From Litorimonas sp947503715 (GTDB lineage: Bacteria; Pseudomonadota; Alphaproteobacteria; Caulobacterales; Maricaulaceae), in assembly GCF_050271975.1 (NCBI RefSeq), contig NZ_CP189850.1, positions 744,001 to 808,000 on the forward strand: DNA of 64,000 nucleotides, in the 5' to 3' direction. This document shows positions 61,040 to 64,000 of this stretch, piece after piece (position 1 is the first letter of the stretch; each line of letters starts with the position of its first letter). A model generated the notes under the pieces. The model was not told the DNA's origin, ran no database searches, and saw nothing but the letters and a program-made list of their open reading frames with translations. The position numbers and the translations under genes were made by a program.

Positions 61040-61837
61040 ATGAAAAATCCGAATGCTTTAATGAAAAGACTTTTCGTCTTCCTCGTCGCCATCGTCGGTG
61101 CGATTGTCACCATCGGCATTATCCGCGTCGCGGCATCTCCGGCGTTGCAGGAAATTCTGCTCGATGCGGATGCCAGCTTCTGGCCCTTCACTGTGCAGAA
61201 CATTATGTGGGTCGCGCTTTTTATCGGATTTGGCGAATTATTCTTGCGCTGGTCCGCGGCGAGTGACGAGGAGAACCAACTCAAGCGCGGCTATCTCCCG
61301 ACCGACGGGCGGCAACTCGACCCCGATGTGTTGGGACGCATCAAGGCAGGCATTACCGAACGTCGCTTCGGCCTCAACGCGTTCCTCCCGCGCATGATTT
61401 CCCGCACCATCGACCAATACCGGATGAGCGGGAATGAGGATCAGGCGATCTCCGTCCTGAACTCCTCGCTCGAGCTTTACATGCATGAAATCGACTTGCG
61501 CTATTCAATGCTGCGTTACCTGACATGGCTCATCCCGTCCCTCGGTTTTATCGGCACAGTTATGGGGATCATGTTCGCCCTGCAATATGCGGGCGTCCCT
61601 GCCAATGCGGAAGCGGATGATTTCCTCTATCAAGTCACCTCGCGATTGGGTGTGGCCTTCACCACGACCTTGTTGGCGCTCATCATGTCGGCCGTCCTCG
61701 TGCTCATCCAAAGCCTCGTCCAGAATAAGGAAGAACGCGCATTGAACGAGGCGGGGCAATATTGTTTGGACAATTTGATTTTGCGGTTAGGCGATGGGCC
61801 GGATGCTAAAGGTAAAGGCTTATCTGGTGGAGGATAA
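61040..61837 (+). CDS. ExbB/TolQ/MotA-like proton channel subunit
   Basis: A 265-residue protein with about four helices: 'LFVFLVAIVGAIVTIGIIRVA' (8-30), 'NIMWVALFIGFGELFL' (53-70), 'YLTWLIPSLGFIGTVMGIMFALQYA' (about 157-180) and 'VAFTTTLLALIMSAVLVLIQSL' (about 200-222). 'PSLGFIGTVMGIMFAL' and 'AFTTTLLALI' are the hallmark MotA/TolQ/ExbB motifs lining the proton pathway. No flagellar (mot) or ExbD/TolR gene is next to it; instead the two VWA proteins have the matching single helix with Asp. The 3' end overlaps the next gene by 35-44 bp. Confidence 0.88.
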   Translation: MKNPNALMKRLFVFLVAIVGAIVTIGIIRVAASPALQEILLDADASFWPFTVQNIMWVALFIGFGELFLRWSAASDEENQLKRGYLPTDGRQLDPDVLGRIKAGITERRFGLNAFLPRMISRTIDQYRMSGNEDQAISVLNSSLELYMHEIDLRYSMLRYLTWLIPSLGFIGTVMGIMFALQYAGVPANAEADDFLYQVTSRLGVAFTTTLLALIMSAVLVLIQSLVQNKEERALNEAGQYCLDNLILRLGDGPDAKGKGLSGGG

Positions 61838-62300
61838 GGTTGAAGATATTGAATTAATTGGAAGTAGAAAATTTTGGGGATTCTACTTAATCTTCTTAAT
61901 CTCAATAGCGGTTTATATGTTTTTCAAATTCTCTTTGAATGAAATTTTAGAACATCCGAAAGGCCTTGCGTTCATCGTTGGGTTTGTTCCAGCAATTGCG
62001 TATATTCTTTATATGTTTTTGCGACCACCAAAACTTTATCTTCATCAAAAAGGTTTTGAGATTAAATCTGCGTTTCCAAGTTTCGAAGAAAAATGGTCCG
62101 AAGTTTCCAGCTTTCAGATTGTAGAAAAAGGCGTCTTCAAGATTGAAAAAATTTCTTACAAGCACGTTTCAAATATGAGTTCTGACGAAAACAATATCGA
62201 TAATTTCATCCCATTCAGTTTTTCTTATTCGATTGAAGAGCTTGTGAATTTGCTGAACGGGTATCGCCATCAGGCATTAACGAGTAATCTAAATGACTAA
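61803..62300 (+). CDS. Small AT-rich membrane protein (PH-like)
   Basis: A 165-residue protein (ATG 61794 is an alternative start). Two helices ('WGFYLIFLISIAVYMFF' and 'LAFIVGFVPAIAYILYMFL') precede a beta-rich region 'LYLHQKGFEIKSAFPSFEEKWSEVSSFQIVEKGVFKIEKISY', which looks like a bacterial PH-type domain, a common small membrane module. Base composition is much lower in G+C than every neighbour, suggesting recent insertion into the operon. It overlaps the ExbB-like gene by about 35 bp and the SUMF gene by 8 bp. Its function is unknown. Confidence 0.65.
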   Translation: MLKVKAYLVEDKVEDIELIGSRKFWGFYLIFLISIAVYMFFKFSLNEILEHPKGLAFIVGFVPAIAYILYMFLRPPKLYLHQKGFEIKSAFPSFEEKWSEVSSFQIVEKGVFKIEKISYKHVSNMSSDENNIDNFIPFSFSYSIEELVNLLNGYRHQALTSNLND

Positions 62301-63837
62301 TCATAACGACAATTGGCAGCCCCCACATGAGCGCAACGAATTTGCGGTCCGTGAAGAATCTGCGCCTTGGCTGAAATATGCCGTCGGTATTATCGCGCTA
62401 CTTCTCGTCGCGGGGGGCGGGATTTGGCTGGCATCAAAAGTTGTCATTGCGGAGGATGTTCCCGTAATTGAGCGGGTTGAGAAACCGATTGAGGAAAAAC
62501 CCCAAGCCCCGAAATCCGCCGATGACGAGGCGTGGGTGCAGGCGCTGGAAACGGATACGTTGGAGGGCTACCGCGCCTATCTGACCGCTTTCCCGAATGG
62601 GCGGCACAAGGAAGACGCCATCCGTCTCATCAATGAATTTGACGGCAAAGCTTGGGCTGTGGCTGAAGAACGCGATACGATTGAAGGTTATGAGGATTAT
62701 TTGGAGGCGTGGCCCGACGGCCTCCACGCCAATGAAGCGCGTGAACGGATTGCGCAGATAAAGGCGGAGGAAGAGGCCCGCCGCAAAAATGCGGAAGAAG
62801 CCGCGCGACAAGAAGCAGCGGCTTGGAAAGCGGCGGCCGAGGCGAATACGGTCCCGTCTTACGAAGGCTATCTCTCCAAATTTCCCGCTGGGAAAAACGC
62901 GGCAGAGGCACAGTCCCGCATTGACCGGTTGAAAGCCACAGCGGCGGATGAAGCAGCATGGGCCGTGGCAAAAGCCTCAAATGCGTCGGATGCCTACCAA
63001 CAATATCTGACGAGTTTCCCGCAGGGTGCACATGTGCCCGAGGCCATTGCGGCGCTGGAAAATCTGCGTCCCGCGGCAGGGAAAACCTTTAAAGATTGCG
63101 ACGCTTGCCCGACCATGGTCAGCCTGCCCGCCGGCACGGCGGAACTCGGCGCAGGGGCGGGCGACACGGACGGCAAACCGAATGAGAAACCTTCGCGTCC
63201 CGTGACCTTTACCAATATGTTCGCGATTGGCGTTACCGAGGTGACCTTCAATCAATATCAGGCCTGCGTCAGTGCGGGCGGGTGTAAATCCATGCCGTCT
63301 GATAATGGTTGGGGCGGCGGAAATCGTCCCGTCATCAATGTCAGTTGGTCTGACGCCGTTGCCTATGCGCAATGGCTGTCCAACACGACCGGCAAGTCCT
63401 ACAGCCTGCCCTCCGGAGCCCAGTGGGAATATGCGGCGCGTGCCGGCGACACCAAGATCTATCCGGGCGGTTCCCCCGCAGCGCTCTGTGCGTTTGCCAA
63501 TGGTGCGTCGAAAGAATCCGGTCTGCCCTGGGCGAATGAGGCCTGTACCGATATGGCCGCGGACCGCACCTTGCCCGTGGGGTCGCTGTCCAAAAATAAA
63601 TTCGGGACGCAGGATATGATCGGCAATGTGTCAGAATGGGTGCTGGATTGTAACACGCTGAACTTGAAAGACGCGCCTGTAGATGGTTCTGCTGATGCGC
63701 GCGGGTCCTGTTCCCAACGGATTGTGCGCGGTGGATCGTGGTTCTCAGGCGCGGAAGGTCTGCGCTATGCGGCGCGCGCGGTTCAGCGTCGCGGGGACAC
63801 GAATGACTTCACGGGATTTAGGGTGGTTAGAAACTAA
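62293..63837 (+). CDS. Membrane-anchored repeat protein with SUMF/FGE-like domain
   Basis: A 514-residue protein. One transmembrane helix ('YAVGIIALLLVAGGGIWLA', about 30-50) precedes about four repeats of a 'W-x-x-A-x-x-x-[DN]-T-x-x-[SG]-Y-x-x-Y-L-x-x-[FW]-P-x-G-x-[HN]-x-x-[ED]-A' motif (about 73-255), a Sel1/TPR-like pattern found in periplasmic proteins. The C-terminal 255 residues are a formylglycine-generating-enzyme (SUMF1) fold: 'GVTEVTFNQYQACVSAG', 'RPVINVSWSDAVAYAQWLS', 'YSLPSGAQWEYAARAGD', 'GNVSEWVLDC' and 'RIVRGGSWFSG...GFRVVRN'. Whether the copper-binding cysteines of active FGE are present is not certain; many relatives are non-catalytic. It overlaps the AT-rich gene by 8 bp. Confidence 0.85.
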   Translation: MTNHNDNWQPPHERNEFAVREESAPWLKYAVGIIALLLVAGGGIWLASKVVIAEDVPVIERVEKPIEEKPQAPKSADDEAWVQALETDTLEGYRAYLTAFPNGRHKEDAIRLINEFDGKAWAVAEERDTIEGYEDYLEAWPDGLHANEARERIAQIKAEEEARRKNAEEAARQEAAAWKAAAEANTVPSYEGYLSKFPAGKNAAEAQSRIDRLKATAADEAAWAVAKASNASDAYQQYLTSFPQGAHVPEAIAALENLRPAAGKTFKDCDACPTMVSLPAGTAELGAGAGDTDGKPNEKPSRPVTFTNMFAIGVTEVTFNQYQACVSAGGCKSMPSDNGWGGGNRPVINVSWSDAVAYAQWLSNTTGKSYSLPSGAQWEYAARAGDTKIYPGGSPAALCAFANGASKESGLPWANEACTDMAADRTLPVGSLSKNKFGTQDMIGNVSEWVLDCNTLNLKDAPVDGSADARGSCSQRIVRGGSWFSGAEGLRYAARAVQRRGDTNDFTGFRVVRN

Positions 63838-63883
63838 CGACCTATTCATCCCGTGCTCAGGCAAAATATGTTATGGCTCTGCC

Positions 63884-64000
63884 ATGATCATACGTGGATT
63901 GACAGTTTCGCTCCTCTTCGCCGTTCTGGCCGCACCTGCCTATGCGCAGGACTCAGACCCGAATCCGGTTCAGGACAATCCTGACACGCGACAAACCGAT
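63884..64000 (+). CDS. Exported protein, N-terminal part (cut by window end)
   Basis: The first 39 codons begin 'MIIRGLTVSLLFAVLAAPAYAQDSD', a clean signal peptide with an A-x-A cleavage site. The frame is open to the window edge. It lies 47 bp after the SUMF gene on the same strand and may be the next gene of the operon. Product not identifiable from this fragment. Confidence 0.7.
   Translation, partial: MIIRGLTVSLLFAVLAAPAYAQDSDPNPVQDNPDTRQTD

Noticed and set aside
61040..61837. Flagellar MotA or TolQ of a Tol-Pal system
   Set aside because: No MotB with OmpA domain, TolR, TolA, TolB or Pal gene is beside it; the single-helix partners here carry VWA domains.
1..64000. CRISPR array or cas genes
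   Set aside because: No regularly spaced direct repeats or Cas-like proteins were found.

Overview
The window looks like the chromosome of an alphaproteobacterium, probably a marine, stalked or pilus-bearing member of the Hyphomonadales/Maricaulales. This is inferred from gene content: a Caulobacter-type Tad/Cpa pilus locus, a CpdR-like receiver, CobS/CobT, N-formylglutamate amidohydrolase, a TonB-dependent receptor and a clade-typical BolA/DnaJ pair. There is no rRNA. One complete tRNA, tRNA-Val(GAC), is visible.

Layout. 1-9 kb: the 3' end of a TonB-dependent receptor, a LysR regulator divergent from a DoxX/azoreductase/pirin redox-stress operon, a PQQ-type sugar dehydrogenase, an alkylsulfatase-like lipoprotein, pyrophosphatase, a LysE exporter and an ExoD-like membrane protein. 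9-19.4 kb: a complete-looking Tad assembly operon on the minus strand, without a pilin or prepilin peptidase gene. 19.7-27 kb: three secreted or surface proteins, two with clear DUF11-type domains, one of them about 1700 residues with a predicted outer-membrane barrel-like C-terminal half. 27-29.7 kb: HisN-like phosphatase, XRE regulator, N-formylglutamate amidohydrolase and CpdR.

29.77-43.49 kb: an AT-richer 13.7-kb integrated element bounded by an exact 49-bp direct repeat of the 3' half of tRNA-Val. It carries a tyrosine integrase, an AEP-type primase, an SF3/D5-type helicase, a HTH regulator, a YozE-like protein, a complete type I restriction-modification system, an HNH nuclease, a DUF2971 protein and a GIY-YIG/DUF4357 protein. 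No virion genes are seen, so it resembles a phage satellite or small integrative element with a defence cargo.

43.7-56.2 kb: housekeeping genes (HEAT-like exported protein, Mrp ATPase, SDR, CobT, CobS, DUF3179 protein, GtrA, DnaJ, BolA). A 1.1-kb gene-free stretch at 47.5-48.6 kb holds two inverted copies of a structured repeat of about 130 bp whose hairpin stems carry compensatory changes.

56.3-64 kb: a tightly packed plus-strand operon that I consider the best candidate for an undescribed system. It encodes a MORN-like lipoprotein, a periplasmic protein, two paralogous proteins with one ExbD/MotB-like transmembrane helix and a von Willebrand A domain, an ExbB/TolQ/MotA-like proton channel, a small AT-rich membrane protein, a membrane-anchored repeat protein with a formylglycine-generating-enzyme (SUMF) domain, and the start of another exported protein. 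The layout suggests an ion-driven stator whose periplasmic domain is VWA instead of a peptidoglycan-binding OmpA domain.
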